In this document: positions 23,751 through 26,113 of the stretch, one piece after another | How the letters are laid out: each line of letters starts with the position of its first letter | How positions within the stretch are numbered: position 1 is the stretch's first letter | Position numbers and translations under genes: made by a program | The notes under the pieces: generated by a model | Seen by the model: the letters and a program-made list of their open reading frames with translations, nothing else | What the model was told of the DNA's origin: nothing | Databases searched by the model: none | Assembly: GCA_035765135.1 (NCBI GenBank) | Contig: DASTYE010000152.1 | Location: 1-26,113, forward strand | DNA: 26,113 bases | Origin: JAICNG01 sp035765135 | GTDB lineage: Bacteria; Gemmatimonadota; Gemmatimonadetes; Gemmatimonadales; Gemmatimonadaceae | Direction: 5' to 3'

Positions 23751-24107
23751 TTACGCGTTGAACGAGCTACCGCATCCGCATCCGCCGGTGGCGTTCGGAT
23801 TCTTGAAGGTGAAGCCGGAGCCCTGCATCGACGACACATAGTCGATGGTGACGCCGTTGAGATACTGGGCCGAGAACGGGTCGACGAAAACCCGAATCCC
23901 TTCCTGGTCGATCACGAGATCGTCGTCGGCCGCCTTCTCCTCGATCAGAAGCCCGTATCGGAAGCCGCTGCACCCGCCGGGCTGAACGCTCACCCGAAGC
24001 CCGCCTTGCTCGAAGGGCACGCCCTCCTGCTCCATGAAGCGCTTGACTTCGGTGGTGGCGACCGGGGTGACGGTCATCGTGAGCATTGGTTGCTGCGTCG
24101 CGCTCAT
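23751..24107 (-). CDS. erpA: Iron-sulfur cluster carrier, IscA/ErpA (HesB) family
   Basis: 118 aa. A-type carrier that hands Fe-S clusters to apoproteins in the cytoplasm. The three cluster cysteines are present: Cys46 (GGCSGFRYG) and Cys110/Cys112 (GGCGCGSSF). The body shows the family pattern LVIDQEGIRVFVDPFSAQYLNGVTIDYV and ends in the usual CGCGSSF. GAGGGA lies just before the ATG and a good promoter lies upstream. It is only 21 bp before the NagB/PIG-L gene on the same strand, an odd neighbour for a housekeeping Fe-S gene. IscA and ErpA cannot be separated by eye, so the symbol is tentative. Confidence 0.9.
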   Translation of the reverse strand: MSATQQPMLTMTVTPVATTEVKRFMEQEGVPFEQGGLRVSVQPGGCSGFRYGLLIEEKAADDDLVIDQEGIRVFVDPFSAQYLNGVTIDYVSSMQGSGFTFKNPNATGGCGCGSSFNA

Positions 24108-24127
24108 GAGTCCCTCTTTGGTAAAGG

Positions 24128-24145
24128 GCCGGGAACCGCCCCGGC
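24128..24145 (-). promoter_or_regulatory. 5'-leader hairpin of the erpA transcript
   Basis: GCCGGG, a 6-nt loop, then CCCGGC form a GC-only stem within a few bases of the predicted transcript start (about 24149). It may protect the 5' end or affect translation. No Fe-S regulator site was recognised. Confidence 0.3.
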
Positions 24146-24155
24146 ACGCTATCGA

Positions 24156-24184
24156 ATAATAGCCCCGCCAACAGCTAACTACAA
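24156..24184 (-). promoter_or_regulatory. Sigma-70-type promoter for erpA and probably the nagB group
   Basis: Reading the minus strand: TTGTAG (24184-24179), a 17-nt spacer, then TATTAT (24161-24156). The -10 matches the consensus at five of six positions and the spacing is ideal; the -35 is weaker (three of six). Predicted start is about 24149, giving a 42-nt leader before the ATG at 24107. It is the clearest promoter in the window. Confidence 0.6.
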
Positions 24185-24209
24185 GAATGACTCACGCATG
24201 GAGTGCGGG

Positions 24210-26008
<1,799 letters not shown>

Positions 26009-26012
<4 letters not shown>

Positions 26013-26113
26013 GGCGTTCCCGAGGTGAGAGGGGCGCCAGAACCTATCGCCGCCATCACGGCGTTGGCGAGCGCGGAACGGACGAGACCAATCCGCGTGT
26101 TCTGTCGCGAGGG
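26009..26113 (-). CDS. C-terminal end of an unidentified protein, start outside window
   Basis: An open minus-strand frame enters at the window edge and ends in a TGA (26011-26009) that overlaps the symporter ATG (ATGA). The visible 34 residues include RIGLVRSALANAVMAAIG and end APLTSGTP. The overlap suggests a real, co-transcribed gene, but this fragment is too short to name. Confidence 0.5.

Overview
This is a GC-rich, densely coding chromosomal window from a diderm (Gram-negative-type) bacterium. TonB/ExbB/ExbD, many Na+-type symporters, a divergent membrane pyrophosphatase, a fused NagB/PIG-L protein and overall gene style suggest Gemmatimonadota. That placement is inference only: there is no rRNA or other taxonomic marker here. 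I see no phage, transposase, CRISPR array or tRNA.

Layout. (1) Positions 1-1086: the 3' end of a glycoside hydrolase (+) converges on an Hsp20 gene (-) across a repeat-rich hairpin. (2) Positions 1313-6652: two back-to-back two-component systems. The first is a soluble PAS kinase with an NtrC-type sigma-54 activator; the second is an OmpR-type regulator with a membrane kinase. They are separated by a long inverted repeat. (3) Positions 6814-10182: a TonB system, tonB-exbB-exbD-exbD, closed by a good intrinsic terminator, then a second Gly/Pro-rich TonB-like protein. (4) Positions 10350-17357: four membrane proteins packed as an apparent operon, APC permease, membrane-bound pyrophosphatase, APC permease and glutamate/aspartate-type symporter, the last three overlapping. 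(5) Positions 17487-19162: pntAB-pntB, the membrane half of proton-translocating transhydrogenase without its NAD-binding partner, bracketed by two copies of a heptamer-armed inverted repeat. (6) Positions 19294-26113 (-): an amino-sugar catabolic group consisting of an SSS symporter, an IscA/ErpA-type protein, a NagB/PIG-L fusion, a second SSS symporter and an N-acetylglucosamine-kinase-like protein, with the end of an unidentified gene at the window edge.

How the genes may work together. Regions 4 and 5 are about membrane energetics: pyrophosphate hydrolysis builds an ion gradient, permeases spend it on amino acid uptake, and transhydrogenase uses it to make NADPH. Region 6 reads as PTS-independent amino-sugar use: Na+-coupled uptake, cytoplasmic phosphorylation, deacetylation (possibly by the PIG-L domain) and deamination to fructose-6-phosphate. 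Region 3 would energise outer-membrane receptors that bring in such nutrients.

The most unusual non-coding structure is a family of three intergenic elements (4261-4406, 17321-17468, 19161-19289). Each is an inverted repeat whose arms are tandem 7-bp units, and each lies directly at the 3' end of a gene. An octamer, GCCTAACG, also recurs inside genes and accounts for most of the rare TTA codons.
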